This document shows, in pieces, positions 20,900 to 33,520 of a stretch of 64,000 bases of DNA. The notes under the pieces were generated by a model. The model was not told where the DNA came from. It did no database searches and was given only the letters and a program-made list of their open reading frames with translations. Origin of the DNA: Typhlomys cinereus (lineage: Eukaryota > Chordata > Mammalia > Rodentia > Platacanthomyidae); contig JALPQD010000303.1 of the NCBI GenBank assembly GCA_023101885.1, positions 248,001-312,000 on the forward strand, written 5' to 3'. A program made the translations under genes and the position numbers. Each line of letters opens with the position of its first letter. Positions within the stretch are counted from its first letter, which is position 1.

Positions 20900-22740
20900 T
20901 CCAAACAGAATTCTAGCACCATAATTCTGCTTGCTTTTGGTCATATTCACCTATTAGTTTTTTGATTTGAGCCACATTATTATGAAGGTACTTGCATCCA
21001 TCCATATTTTTCTTCAGTTTAATTGGAACTAGACTGCTTGATCTTCTGATAGTCTCACAAGACTTCTTCATGAACATTCTGGTACTCCTTTGAGCCTGGA
21101 GAAAGGTGTTTTCTTGCACATCCAGTTTGCTATATCTCTTAGTTGAGGTATCCATCCAAGCATGCCAAGGCCTTGTATGCATTGTATTCCCCATTGAAGT
21201 CATCCTTGTAATTCTGGCATGGCTCGTAGGACACTATCGTGATGTATTTTAGCAGATAATCTGGGAGCTCAATTGTTGAAGAGGGTTTCATGGAGTCAGG
21301 GGAGCTTTCATTAACTCCTTCACTGGAATTTGGACTGGAGCTATGATTTAGCTTGGCAATGTCTTCTTTTTGAAGGTCTTCCTTTTCCTCCACAGTCTCA
21401 GTGTCATGCTTTTTGACTTGGCCCTTTTCCTTGCTCTTTTTAGGCTTTGTTTTGTGAGACTTTGAATGGTTTTCTTCCATAGGTTTTGGACACTGGAACA
21501 GAACTGACCTAGGGGTAATGTTTCCAGAGAAGTCCTAGAGGTATATTTGTCTTGCTGGTCCTGAAGATGCTACTATTTTGGCTGAAACTTTCAACAGAGA
21601 GGTCTTAGGGTTTACCCCCTTTCTGGAGTACTAGGGGACTGTGAGTTGGAATTTACAGTCTGAGGAGGATTTGAGATGGGAGGTGGGTTGCAGACTGAGA
21701 GGTGGAGACTGTAGCAGCCACAGGGGGCAGTGGGAGGCCTGTGGTGGATTTTTCACTGGTGGGATTCAAAGGGCCATCTAGTGTCAGGGGCACTGTGTTG
21801 GTCAGGTGAGATAGTCAAGCTTTTTTATTCATTAAAGGATGGATGACATCAGAATCCTATTTCTGAGGAAAGGATGTAAAATCTCAGAACAGGAGATTCT
21901 GAAGGACTCCTGCCAGCAGTGTCCTGAAATGGATTGAGTTTTCTAGAGAGCACAGACTCTAATGCCCATTTATCTGTTTCATTATACAATGAAGTCTTGC
22001 TGAAGTGCCTTAAACACATAACCCTTTCAAGTATAGGAGACATCCTTAGGCTTTAGATTGGCCATCTTTCGCAGAATTGCTCCCCAGGAGTTCTTGTCTT
22101 TTTGATTGAACATCATTCTGGGGCCAAGCAAGCAGCTCAGGTTTCTTGTAGGCCTTGAGTGGCACTAAGCAAATAACTCTATCCCCATATGGCTGCTAAG
22201 AAGCACTGTTGCTGCCATGTCTCTCGGATTGTATTTGCTGGATTCATAGGGGGTTGACCTTTTCCTCTCAGGCACTGCATCTGAGATGGCTCGAGGTGCT
22301 TTCCTAATTTGCTGCTCTCTTCCCTACATACGGTCCACCTGGTTTGATGGCTTTTGCACTTGGACTGTGTCATTCTCCTCTGCTAGGTCATGCTTTCTCA
22401 TGTCATTTGATATGAGTCATTTGTTGCACACATTGTAATTTAATCTTGTATAAATCCCAGGTAGTTTATCTGGAAGCCTCCAGAGTTGGAGAATGCAGAG
22501 TTGGAGTTTGCTGGATGCAGTGAAAGCTGCCCTGAGGGTTACTTTTGCCCACATTTCACAAATAGAAGTTAAAGTTATGCCCTTCTTTGAAGGGATCATT
22601 TTTGGGAATTTTGACAAGGACTAGGAATCCTTGGAACTGAATGGAAGATGGAAAATGAATTAAACTTTCTAGTAAATAAGGAGCACTTTTTGATGGAAGG
22701 AATTCTCTATGACCTTGTCAGCTTTTTTCTTCAGTGCTTA
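20900..22740 (-). pseudogene. ELL2: ELL2 processed pseudogene
   Basis: ELL2 is an RNA polymerase II elongation factor of the super elongation complex. Minus-strand frames give ELL2 blocks in N-to-C order: [20 protein letters not shown] (22417-22617), NPANTIR (22179-22373), NQKDKNSWGAIL near 22085-22120, LESVLSRKLNP (21849-22043), a lysine-rich linker and then the occludin-like domain start IELPDYLLKYITIVSYE (21139-21480). The last block, LIGEYDQKQAE, sits at the C terminus (20913-21203). No introns are present and there are many stops, frameshifts and deletions. The N-terminal portion before about 22740 is unrecognisable. No poly(A) tail remains at the 20900 end. Confidence 0.88.
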
Positions 22741-22884
22741 TTCTATATGTGACACATTCCAGATGGTGAATAAAATGTTTGCTTGTGGCTCTGATAAAGT
22801 CTCCAGCATCCTGATCTCAGTCTGGTGAATTTTGCATGCCTCATGGTGATGTGCTGCTCCAGCCCCCACAGGACTGTCAATAGT

Positions 22885-23250
22885 GTCATGGTTTGAAATG
22901 TGTCTTCCACAGTCTCTTATGTTTGGCAATGTCATGGCACCTTGAGAGGTGGAGCCTTGCTGGAGGAAGGCAGTCACAAGGGATGGGTCTTGAGGTGGAC
23001 TCATCCTACTCTAAAAGTCCGGGAGAAGTCTGCCTATGCAGCATGCAGTCTTGCAACTCTCAGCCTCTAAGATGTCTGCAGTGATGTAGCCTCCTCCAGC
23101 TTTGGCCATCCATCCACAAGAAACTTGTGCTTCTGCCACAAGAAACTATGTCCCCTCTGGAACCATAAGCTGAATAAATCTCCCTTTCTTCCTTAAGTTG
23201 CTTCACTTTGAATGCTTTCGCACAACATTAGTTAAGGCAAACTGCTACAC
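22885..23250 (+). repeat. URR1-like non-autonomous DNA transposon copy
   Basis: Contains GTTTGAAATGTGTC, CCTTGAGAGGTGGAGCCTTG, GAATAAATCTCCCTTTCTTCC and AAGTTGCTTC in the order also found at 51370-51700. The family label is from memory of rodent repeats. Confidence 0.65.
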
Positions 23251-24043
23251 TCAGTAGCATGAACTCTATAGTCATATTGGCCTGTTTTATAGCAGCTTTC
23301 TTTCTACAAATATTAATAACTTTAAGAAGTTACTTAAATGCTCTTCATCTCAGTAGCCACATCTGCAAAAATGAAACTTAATAGGAAGGTTAAAATGAGG
23401 CAAGGCTGACTTACTACCATGCTTATTATGAATAAAATACTCAATAAATGGCAGTTACTAATAATATTAAAATGTTGTAAATCCTTTATCTCTTTTAATG
23501 CATTCAGAGATCAAAATGATCCAAATGTGTATATAGTCATATTATGGCTAGTTTGTATTTGATTTAAGAAAAAATTATTGTCTAACTCAAAGTTCTGTGG
23601 CTTGAATATGGTTTGGGTATTCTTAAGTTTTTATCAGCTTGGCACTTGAGCTTCAGTATAACAATGTTGAAGTGCCTGGATTATGGACATTAATGCTGTA
23701 CTTATATATACAATATAAAATTCTCTATATACAATATAGAAATCAAACTGGCTGTGCAAGAGTGGAAAAGTGTAAAAATTGCTTTCTAAATGTTATTGAG
23801 TTTTATGGAAGGACTAAATTGCCACATGGACACCATGTCTGTCACTGAAGACATCAGAGGGGGCAATTTTCTGAAACTTAACTATATTTTGCAAAGTTTG
23901 AAAAAATATTAGGTTGGCTAGCTTCCCTTTTGGTATGAAACTTATAAAAAATTAAAATTTACTATTAACCGAGCTTATGTCAATTTCTAATCACTTGACT
24001 TATCTAAGTCCTCCTCATCTTCCCCAAAGAATGGTCCTTTTGG
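23251..24043. other. No gene seen
   Basis: AT-rich, with a short local repeat of TATATACAATATA near 23700-23735. Nothing else to support. Confidence 0.5.
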
Positions 24044-24360
24044 GGCTGGAGAAATGGCTCAGTGGATAAGGTGCTTGTCCTGCATACATGAGACTGGAGT
24101 TCAGATCCCCAAAGCCCACACAAAAGATGGGCAGATGTGGTAGATGCCTGCATTCCTAGCACTGTGAGGTAGACACTGGCAGTGCAAGCTGGATAGTTAG
24201 CCCAGGCAACTGGCAACCTCTGGGTTCAATGAAGGATCTTGCCTTAATAAGGAAAGTGGAGGACTACCAAAGAAGACATTTGTCTTCAATTTCAGTCTTC
24301 TACAATATAGTACACAGCTATGTATGCTCACACATATTCTCTTCTCACATACATATACAC
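24044..24360 (+). mobile_element. B3-like SINE
   Basis: Head GGGGCTGGAGAAATGGCTCAG and box-B region GGAGTTCAGATCCCC, followed by a B3-type body with GCCTGCATTCCTAGCACTG and a CTGGGTTCAATGAAGG block. The 3' end is diverged. Confidence 0.75.
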
Positions 24361-24540
24361 ATGCCTACTTTCTCCCAATATGTTCCCTGATGTTCCCTAA
24401 ACATTTCCCCTAGCCCAAATATTGGGATCAAAGCCATGCTTTATTGCCAAGGCCTCTGATAGCAGTCACTCCAGCAATTCACGTCTCTGATATTGGTTCA
24501 GGATGGGTTTTACCTTGCCTGTTTCCTATTGGATGACCCT
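24361..24540. other. Short spacer, nothing seen
   Basis: Separates the B3-like SINE from the following DNA-transposon-like repeat. Confidence 0.4.
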
Positions 24541-25028
24541 TTGTTAGTCAAGGCTCTCTGAAGAACAGAACTCTAGAATGTAGTATATAAAAATAAGTTC
24601 ATTAATTAACTTACAATAAAAAATAGTGTCCTTCGAAGTAGCCACCAGTAGCTGCTTTATTCTTGACCAGAATGTCAAAGCCAAAAGATCCCACAAACAT
24701 CTCAAGCGTTTGAAGACACTGGGTTCCCATTTCGGTGAAGAACAGCTGGGCTCTGACATCATTGATGAACGAGGCTCCAGAGGCATTGGGAACAGCAGCG
24801 ACATGAAAAGGATGAAGCTTGAGGCTGGAGAGGTGGCTCAGGCGTTAAGCCTCTACCTTCCAGGTGGAAGGTACAGAGTTCAGATCCTAGACCCCATGTA
24901 TAGATGCCAGACAGAAGCAGGAGCAGAATGCATTTCTGGTCCTGGTAAGGTGGAGACTGTGAATCCCGGGGCAGAGTAAAACAAGGAAGCAGAGGTGGTC
25001 CATGGTGTTTTCCGAATTCACCCGTGGT

Positions 25029-25079
<51 letters not shown>

Positions 25080-25465
25080 GCACACACATGCACACATGCA
25101 CAATTGAATAAATAAAAAAATTTTAAAAAAGAAACGGATGAAGCTCCATATCAGCCAAGGACAAAGGCAGCAGCAGCAGCAAAGAAGGCCATGATGCTCT
25201 AAAAGTGAACATGATGCTCAAAAAGTAGACTCCACAGCCTGTTGACACAGGACAAGGGAAGAGCAAGTCCCTCCTCCTTACACCTCCTCTTATCTGGTCC
25301 ACCTCTAGAAAGTACCACCCACTATGCAATGGGTTTTCCACAGCAATTAAGCAAGTACCACACACTTGTTCAGGGATCTGTTCCAACCATTAACCCTCCA
25401 CAGCTGTGTTCCAAACAGTCTGCAACTGTCAAGTTGACACTAAAATGTAACCATAGTAACCCTGT
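24541..25465 (-). repeat. DNA-transposon-like repeat split by a B2-like SINE
   Basis: Starts TTAGTCAAGGCTCTCTGAAGAACAGAACTC, typical of the rodent RCHARR1-like terminal sequence. It ends after ACTGTCAAGTTGACACTAAAATG, the complement of the terminal block of copies at 20465 and 57690. The SINE at 24820-25135 interrupts it. The 24541-24809 part contains a partial unrecognised frame. Confidence 0.55.
24810..25145 (+). mobile_element. B2-like SINE with long CA tail and TSD
   Basis: Body 24820-25135, TSD GGATGAAGCT at 24810-24819 and 25136-25145. Same subfamily as 12870-13162, sharing the GCATTTCTGGTCCTGGTA and GTGAATCCCGGGGCAGAGTA blocks. The (CA)n run spans 25032-25076. Confidence 0.92.
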
Positions 25466-27255
25466 ATCTTAGCATGTCAAGTTCTCTGAATGTTGGTGGT
25501 ATTAAATTGGATCTTGCCGATAAGGAATGCATTGAATCTTCAGTTCTAAAAACTAAATGTTCTGTTTTGCAATTCTCTAAATGTGAAATCTATGCAAGTC
25601 TTTGAAATGACCTTTTAAAATATAATTTCTCATATCAAATAACTCTGCCTCTGTTGGTGCAAAGTTGCACCTCTTACCTTAAAAGGGGTAAGAGACTATT
25701 TTAGTAAATAAGAGTGATTTTGGCCCAGGAGCATATATTCAGGTTACCCCAAATTCCATATTTCCAAACTTGATAGTAGTTTTGAAAATTTTATAATTAT
25801 GGAAGTTAAGGTAATCATAAATAAAGACATTTTAAAATACCTGGATGATAACCTCAGGTACAGGGTATAGCAAAGCAGGGAGATCTCAGTTCTAGATATC
25901 AGGTAAGATCTGACCACATTCTTAGCAATTTGCAATACTATTGTCACTAACAGCCTAGCAATGATAGTTTCCCTGTGATGTTTGTCTCTGAGTACCTTAG
26001 TGACCTGATTTGTCCCTTAACCTTGTCTGATCTCTATAAATGTTTCCTTCATTTAAAAGTCTCTTCAGTCCCAACTATGAAAGAACTATAGATGTGAACT
26101 ATGAATGAAATTATTAAGTTCCATATCAAGAGACCTATATAGCACTAAAGTATCACACATGTGGGGATTCATTTGACCGTTTAAACTCAATCACAAATTT
26201 AGAGCCACTTGTCCATGAAAGGAAAACGATTTTTCAGATCACAATCATTCGTCATGTGATGAGCTGTGGTTGTACTTGGTCTTACTTGCTTTACAATGAA
26301 TGATGCTCTAGGTGTCTGTGGGAGATGGAAACACGGGAGGTAGCATTCTAAATCATTATTCCTTTGTGCTTCCTCTGTAGAAACTGTTCTAAGAAGCTGT
26401 TTTGCTATTATACAGAAGCAATGGCATTTCCCATGACATTATACTTCTTAACTAAACCACAGTGGAATTTCTATCCTTAAATATGAGGAACTTGTTCTTC
26501 CTTTGCTAAATTCAGGGCATTCATTTACTGTTGTGTGAATCTTTTCCTAGAGAGAAGCCACTCAAGCCTCTATCCACATTGGATAGGAATTCAATGACAG
26601 ACCTAAGTAATGATTTTGCCGAAGACTTGATAAATGATTGAGTTTATTGTGTTAAGTTACAGAAGTGAAGGTGAGAGTTATAGCAGTAGGGGTAACCCAA
26701 AACGGTCACATCGAGAACTCTCATCCCCAGCTTGCCTCATGGCTTCATAGATGGAATTAACCTTTCTCAACATATGTATAGCCTATACAACTACTCAGAC
26801 CTCAAGAATTAGAGGGTGCATGGCAGATCGCAATGAAACCCTGTGCAAAGCCACAAGGAAACTGAGCATTAAAATTCTAATCCCTCCTTAGACCTCAAGG
26901 CCTGATAGGCATGTGTGAGGACAAGTGTAATCAGGATAGAATCATATAGTTCTGGGTGGGAAAAGTTACAGACTAGGTTACAACCACAAGTGAGGGTCTA
27001 ATGATCCTCCCCACATTCTTGACTTTGAGGGAATGTCCAGTAAGTAAATTTGATCTTGATAGTCTTAGACAAAGATGGTGACTGTCTACTTGAAGGAAAA
27101 CACCATGACAAATATCTATGAAGAAGTCAATATATTTGTGGGAAAAGGTATCATGACCAGTGGTAAAAAAAAAAAAAATCTGGTTGTTTTTCTTAGAAAA
27201 TAATTCAATATATAAAGGCATGCAGAAAAGAGAAAGATTTTTAATGCTTCTTTCC

Positions 27256-27258
<3 letters not shown>
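25466..27258. other. No gene seen
   Basis: AT-rich sequence with no recognisable repeat, splice-like exon or long frame. Confidence 0.5.

Positions 27259-27312
<54 letters not shown>
27259..27312. repeat. (AC)27 microsatellite
   Basis: An uninterrupted AC run of 54 bp, the longest pure dinucleotide run in the window, and likely polymorphic. Confidence 0.98.
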
Positions 27313-27313
<1 letters not shown>

Positions 27314-27404
27314 AACTAATGCTGTTTCAGAAAAGAAAGGAAACAAACTACCTCAATTGCAATGGCATGACATTTGTATCTTTAGAAGCATCTTTTTCTC
27401 GTTC

Positions 27405-27503
27405 AGTGCTGAATATTGAACTAAGATCCTTACATATGCCTTGTAGATGCTTTACCAAGAGGGCTACATCCCCAGCCCTCTACAGGGTTTTTTTTTTTTT
27501 TTT
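27405..27503 (-). repeat. ID-like SINE fragment
   Basis: The complement of GGGCTGGGGATGTAGCCCTC with a tRNA-like body spans 27410-27478. A T-run at 27487-27503 follows on the outer side. Confidence 0.55.
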
Positions 27504-28009
27504 AATGAAGAAATCCTAGATTGCACAAAACTGCAAAGCCAGATCTTACCATCACCATCAATGACAGCAGTTACTGGGATTTTAAAATTAATCCTGGGTT
27601 ATCTAATCACAAGATATGTTAAAAGGATAGATCATTGAACTATGAATCAGTTTTCAACCACAAATGAAAGTTGAAATGGTAAAGTGTGAGCTATTCTCAT
27701 GCTTCTCTGTGCTTTTCTTACCTGGTAAAGAAAAAGCTGGAGTTTGCAATGACCTCTAAAAGATCTTTCATCCTTTATGTCAAAGACAAAAAGCTACTGG
27801 CATGCAAGTAATTATGTCTAATTTTACTTTTTAAAAAGACTACACTGGCTATTTCCTTAAATTCTCCAGTCAGTGGGCAATGAGGCCCTCGCAAGATCCT
27901 GACTCATGTAGTTGTACTTAGAACTTCCATCCTGGCAGACTGAGATGATTTAGAGAAAAAGAATAACTAAGCTACACAAAATGACCTACTAAAAACCGCT
28001 AAGTGAATC
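27504..28009. other. No gene seen
   Basis: AT-rich, nothing to support. Confidence 0.5.
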
Positions 28010-28440
28010 ATGGCAGTTGATAAAGGTGTCAACCTGTTATTTTCAGGCGGAGCTTTGCCCACAGCTGTGAAAAACCAATAGTTAAGGCAAGCCTTCAAAA
28101 AGCCTGCAGGAGATTGTTAATGGATAGGGAAGACCCAGCCCATGGTAGGTGGGATTTTCCCTTGGGCATTTGGATAAGCTGGAGAGAGTTGGTTCAGGGA
28201 GTTGTCATAGTTTGGCATACTTTGACAGATAATGCTGTCTGGCAAATAAGGTTTTCCTATCAGCAGTCCTGTGGCTAGTTCTCTCAACTCCTGGTGCTAG
28301 TATGAACTCTTCTGCTAACCAGGAGACTGTATTAACCAGACAGTTATGTTGTAACCAGACAATCATAAACCAGAATAAAAGCTCTTGTTGTCATAAGCTA
28401 TTTTTTTGTGAGTTTATCAGCAACATGCAGGCAAACTGCA
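28010..28440 (+). repeat. DNA-transposon-like rodent repeat, copy 2
   Basis: Diverged relative of 20465-20880 and 57690-58060: GGTGTCAACCTGTTA start, CAGGAGATTGTTAATGGAT, GACCCAGCCCATGGTAGGTG, AACCAGAATAAAAGCTC and a CAACATGCAGGCAAACTGCA end. Confidence 0.6.
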
Positions 28441-28780
28441 ACATGAAGGAAAATGTGAAATCATTTTATATAATAATCATCAAAAACCAATTTTGATTTG
28501 GTGAATAATCTCAAAATTTATCAACACATATGGAATTATCAATGCAATGTTTGTGTTTGTAAACACAGTCAAAAGTCTTTGCGACTAGACAAAATAATAA
28601 TCAAAACATGCTAGTCTGTAAAGGATGGCTCTTCATTGTTGTGAAGTGCATTTCTGCCATTTATACTTGATGTGTCCATTCTCTTGAAACTGTTGCATGA
28701 TGTCATCATCTAGGAAGTTTACATTTGAGAACTGCACAATCGAGCTGAGAAAAGCATCACACAATGAAAATCTCATAGTA
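28441..28780. other. No gene seen
   Basis: Short AT-rich spacer with no recognised feature. Confidence 0.4.
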
Positions 28781-28951
28781 GGGCTGGAAAGATGACTTGG
28801 GTGGTAAAAGCATTTGCCTAAACCAGGTGAGCAGAATTTGATTACCAAGAGCTCACGTGAAGCTGGATGAGGAGAACACACTCCATGAAGTTATCCTCTG
28901 GTCTCCACACATGAGCCACACACATAAGCACTTTACTTAAATGCACATCTC
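28781..28951 (+). mobile_element. B3/B2-like SINE
   Basis: GTAGGGCTGGAAAGATGACTTGG head and AGCATTTGCCT box region, with a body ending in the TCCTCTGGTCTCCACACATG block common to the B3 group. Confidence 0.7.
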
Positions 28952-29130
28952 TGAGCCTGTGGAGATAGTTCAGAACCGTGTTGGCTCACAAACCTGATGA
29001 CCTAAGTTTGAAATCCAGAAGGCCACATGGCAAGAGAACTGACTTCTGAAAGTTGTCCTCAGACTTCCACTCTTGTGTCATGGCATAATCTCTCTCTCCT
29101 GTCATATAAAAAATGAAATATTATAAATGT
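28952..29130 (+). mobile_element. B3-like SINE, directly following another
   Basis: GAGCCTGTGGAGATAGTTCAG head, GATGACCTAAGTTTGAAATCC box B, GTTGTCCTCAGACTTCCACT and a TCTCTCTCCTG tail. Lies head-to-tail with 28781-28951. Confidence 0.7.
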
Positions 29131-30299
29131 ATACCTTTGACACGCATAATACATATAAACACAATAATAATAAAATTAAAAATTTTTGTGCTTTCTTTGG
29201 TTTCCTTGTTTTGGGTAGTAAAAGTAGAGATAACTTAGAAGGGAAAGGTACCTTTGAGAATGAAAGTGGGCTAGCGATCTGGGAAATGTTAGAAACTCTA
29301 TTAATACATAGCCATGAGCATGTTGAACCTTCTAAGGTCATTTATACAACACCTGCCTTTCCCAGTGTCTAATGATAATAGAACTTTCTTTGTATGCTCT
29401 GCTCTGTTACAGGTGTGCATAGGGCCTCTGGTCTTCTGACATGGTTTCTGTTTCCCTATGTTAACCTTTATGCCTCTTCTCTGCTCTGATCCCAGCCACA
29501 ACTTCTCCCTTGTTGGTTTACAAAATTTTCATTCATTTTGTCTTAGTCAATATCAATAAAAATATCACTACAGGGATATATGGGAACGACAGCCCACTTA
29601 GCTGTCAGCTCATTCCTCCCCTGACTGAACAGTTCATCTCTTGTTATCCACATTTGAGAAAATAAGACCAATTGGACAATTGGACCACTTCAGTTGAGAG
29701 ACAGAGAGAGAGAGAGAAACATAGGGTGCCACCTAGAGGAAAGTGGTGGTTAGGAGGGCAAAAGATGGTTAGGTTGACAAAGAAATTTCAAATTATATGC
29801 AGAAGTCTGCACAAGGCTGATTTCTCCCGATGCCAGAGACTGGCTGTCTAAGCATGAGTTACCAGCTAGGAGGCTCTTATTTCCCTGTCTCCCTTTTCTA
29901 CTAATCGCAAGTTCTGAGTGTGTAACTTGATCCCCAGCTCTTACTTACATTCTCGTATAAAATAATATTTCAGGAAATGGGCAGTGGGAGAGACCTCACT
30001 GAGACTTTGATGTCCCCCAATCCACTTAGCCCACTGAACTTTAGAGATGAACAGTTTGGTCAGGATATTGTTTTTTAGCATTGGCATTACTCAAAAAGTG
30101 TAATCAAATCAATTACATGTGTTTCTCTACAAGTTGACCTAATAGGAAACCACTGTTTGTTCATCAAGGTGATCCAAAGGTCCTTTATAAGGGGAGGATC
30201 CTGCTTGATTATACAGTGCTCAATCTCTTTTAACAGTAAGAATAGAATTTTTGGTAAACAACAGGACTTCAAAAGGCTCTTCCAAGGCAGGTAGGGTAT
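29131..30299. other. No gene seen
   Basis: AT-rich, with an (AG)n patch at 29695-29716. The minus frame 30087-30365 is unrecognised. Composition changes sharply to GC-rich at about 30300. Confidence 0.45.
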
Positions 30300-30928
30300 G
30301 CTTTGTGAGATGAGTCTTCTCCACACCTCCGCCTGACCCACTGGTACTGGTAGCAGGCTGCCCACGTCCTCGGGGTTCTAGCTATGACAATCCAGGGGCA
30401 TGGTCCCATGGGAGAGGATAGCTTGTCCTTTGGATACTTGAAATGTGTCTGCCAGATTTGGCCCTGGCTGCAGTAGAAGATGGGAGGAGAGGACTCAGAG
30501 ACCCCAGGAAGCCTTGGCCCTGAACATGGGCCCTGATGCTTACCTGGGAGCAGTGAAGGGAGCGGCTCCTGCAGGTGCATGTCATGGGGCCAGGCGGAGA
30601 CTTGACCCGTCTGGGTTCCTCCCTTGAGCTGGCCCACTAGCTCACTTCCTCCCTGTTCCCGGCCTGCGGGGCCACCCATCTATCTGCTCCCTAGCCTCAC
30701 TTAGCAGTCAGGAGAAGGTGGGTGCTCCCAGCCACTCCCTGTGTGTGGGGCTCCACGGGCTCAACCTCTCCCTTTCCCTCTGTCTCCTGTGGGAAGCTGT
30801 GGTCCCATCCTATGCACGTCAGCCCAGGGTGCCCACAGAAACCAGCTAGAAGGTCAGCTGTTGTGCCCCCCCCAACATCACAGCTCACCACAAGGGGGAC
30901 CAGGTCTTTCAACCCAGGCCTGCTCTGG

Positions 30929-30930
<2 letters not shown>

Positions 30931-30973
<43 letters not shown>
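30931..30973. repeat. (GT)n microsatellite
   Basis: About 21 GT units, then a degenerate tail. Confidence 0.97.
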
Positions 30974-30974
<1 letters not shown>

Positions 30975-32199
30975 ACGCATGTGTGTTTTCTCACATCTCT
31001 GGCCTGGGATTCTGAAGGGGAGAGCTAGGACCTCCTTTGAGGGCAGGGCGGTGGGACTCAGGTGTTCCATAACTCCAGAACAGAGACAGAAGGCTCCTGG
31101 GTTCTCAGAGTTCCCACACCAACTGTGTGCCCCTCTTTAGTCTGCACTTGTCAAGGAGACAGAGGACATTTTTGAGTCAGGACCTCCTCCACCATGGTGG
31201 AGGATTGGGGTGTTGGGGGTAGGCCTTTGAGAGCCCATGAGCTTTGGGGGCGAGCAAAGCTAAGGTGCCAGTGCAGGTTGCTGCTCACAGCTAGATGAGC
31301 CTCCTCACTGCACGAACGACACCATGTGTCATCGGCCAGCATCTGTCCAGGGGAAAGAGCAGAGCCATCTTTGGGGCTGAGAGGAAGGGGGGTGGAATCC
31401 TGCCTGGCATCTGGCAGCCTGATTCTGCTTTCCCAGCTGTGGCCCAGAAGAATGCGTGGCAGTGTGAGGTGGGACAGTGCGAGGTGGTGGTGGACAGCAG
31501 GAGGGCAGAGTCTGGAGGTGGTCACAGTGCCTTTCCTGCAGGCAGACCAGCCAACGGGGTGGAACACAATGGAAGGCCTGGATTCAGTGGAGATGGGGCT
31601 CACTGGAGAGCTCGGGTTCTCTCTGGTCTTGGGCCATGAAGCCAGAGAGAAGTATGCGCCCACCTGGTCGATTGCCAGCACCGGAAACCAAAGGACTAGG
31701 AAACACACAGAAAGGGAATGTGGGGGGCAGGTAGCGAGCCTGTGGAGGATTCTGCAGAACATCCTTTGACAGTGGGCTCTCGCTCGCCTGCCAGCAGAAT
31801 GGTGGGCCAGGTCTGCCTGTTGTGTCTCTCACCTGGGAAATCCATTGGAAAGCAAGAGAGGAGAAGGGTGTGTGTCTGCAGGGAAGTGGGGCGGGTGTGG
31901 GTGCGGACAGGGTTTGTATTTTCAATTTTCCTAAGAGGCGGCGTGCCTCCAGTGGAAAGGAAGCTAGCCGAGCTAGTGTCCTCCTCATGTGGGTTAGATT
32001 GACAACAGTGATGAATATCAGTTAGTCTCTAAGTAGGATGTTGACCAGGCAAAAATCTAGCCAAGTTACTGTGAGGTGGAAGGCTGGGGTGGATGGCGTC
32101 TCACACGGGATGCTGCGGGTCAGAGGCCTCCCTGATGCCTGGGTGCCTGAGGGCACAGTGAAGGTCACGGTGTGTGAGCAGTGAGCTGAGTGTCCAAGA

Positions 32200-33520
32200 G
32201 GACGCCCTGACTCTTACCCAGGTGAGGGTGCAGCCCACTCTCCTCCCATTAAGGAAAGGTCTCAGCTTCCTTGGCATGGTGGTCATTTGCCAATTTGTAT
32301 AGGCATCTGGTCCCACAGGGGGATTGTCTGACTGACACTGCCAAAGCCCAGCTGGGTTTGCTCGGTGCCAGCCAGTGTAGGATGGGAAAGTGATGGATAA
32401 GTATGCATACCGGGCATCTCCTACAAGGAAGTGGATGTTTGTGCCAGAGACTGTGTGGGTGTGACTTATCTCCTGGAAGCCTGGCCTCCAACAGGGTCAG
32501 GGTGCAGCCCACACACCCAAACCATCAGAGGTGGATCTTTCCTCCTTGGCAGCCAGGGTGGCAATTGCCTGGCCTATATAGGTGTCCCGTATGGTCTGAG
32601 TCCAGTGGGTATCTCAGTGGTGTTGGCGTGCAGAAGGATATGGATGAGTTGACCTAAGTCAGCCTCTCTGAACACTTGGTCGGTGGTGTTTCTGCCAGAG
32701 ACATCATTGTTGCCATCCATTGGCAGCTTTCCTGACATCCAAGCAGGGTCCCAGTATGCGGCCCACACACTCTCCCCTGCAGGCAGGGGCCGGTCTCAGG
32801 ATTGGCATTCCTGGGCAGGGTGTTGAACGCCAGGTTTCCTTAGCTGTGTGGTCTGTCTTCAGCTTTGTCTGTGTTTCAGTTTGCAGGCAGAATGATGGCT
32901 GGGCAGGTTTCAGTAGCTGGGCATCAACTAAGAGGCAGCGGGTGTTTGTGCCAGGAATGCTGCTCCAGCCATTGCCCGCCGACCTCCAAAGAGATGAGGG
33001 TATGGTCCACAACCCCTAACTGTCAGGGGCAGGTCTTTGGTCCTTGGCAGCCAGAGTGGCGATTGCCCAGCTTGCATAGGTTTCCCATATGGCCTGAGGT
33101 CCTGCTGGATATTGGTGGTGTCAGCCTGCGTGCAAAAGGATATGGATGAGTTGACCTCAATCAGCCTCTGACTACTCAGTGGGTGTTTCTCCATAGATGT
33201 CATGGTCACCAGCCATTGGTGGCTTTCCTGGCCTCCCAGCAGGATCCCAGTGTGCGGCCCACACACCCTCCCCAGAGCGCAGGGGCTAGCCTCGGGATTG
33301 GCATTCCTGTGATGGGTGGTGAACACCAGGTTTCCTTAGCTGTGTGTTCCGGCTCAGGTTTTGTCTGTGCTGCAGGATGCGGCCATAATTATGGCTGCCA
33401 GGCCTCAGGTGGCTGGGCATCTCTTAAGAGGCAACAAATGTTTGTGCCAGGGATGCTGCTCCAGCAATTGACCACAGGCCTCCAAAGTGCTCAGGGTGCA
33501 GCCCACACACTCTAATCCTC
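32200..33520 (+). repeat. Long-unit tandem repeat, ~505 bp, about 2.5 copies
   Basis: The block AAGGATATGGATGAGTTGACCT occurs at about 32634 and 33138. Other shared blocks keep the same ~505-bp spacing: GATTGGCATTCCTG (about 32799 and 33295), CCAGGTTTCCTTAGCTGTGTG and GTTTGTGCCAGG(A/G)ATGCTGCTCCAGC. A partial unit precedes at 32200-32495, and weaker echoes (CAGGTATCTGGTCCATTG, CAGGTGTCTGGCTCTGACC) continue to about 33900. The units are considerably diverged. Confidence 0.88.

Noticed and set aside
26973..27519. Frames with poly-Cys-Val or poly-Thr-His
   Set aside because: Translations of the (AC)n microsatellite; the same applies to frames over the other CA/GT runs.
31151..31762. 203-codon minus-strand frame
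   Set aside because: Overlapped by plus-strand frames of 85-147 codons in the same GC-rich interval. No domain, splice signal or family recognised.
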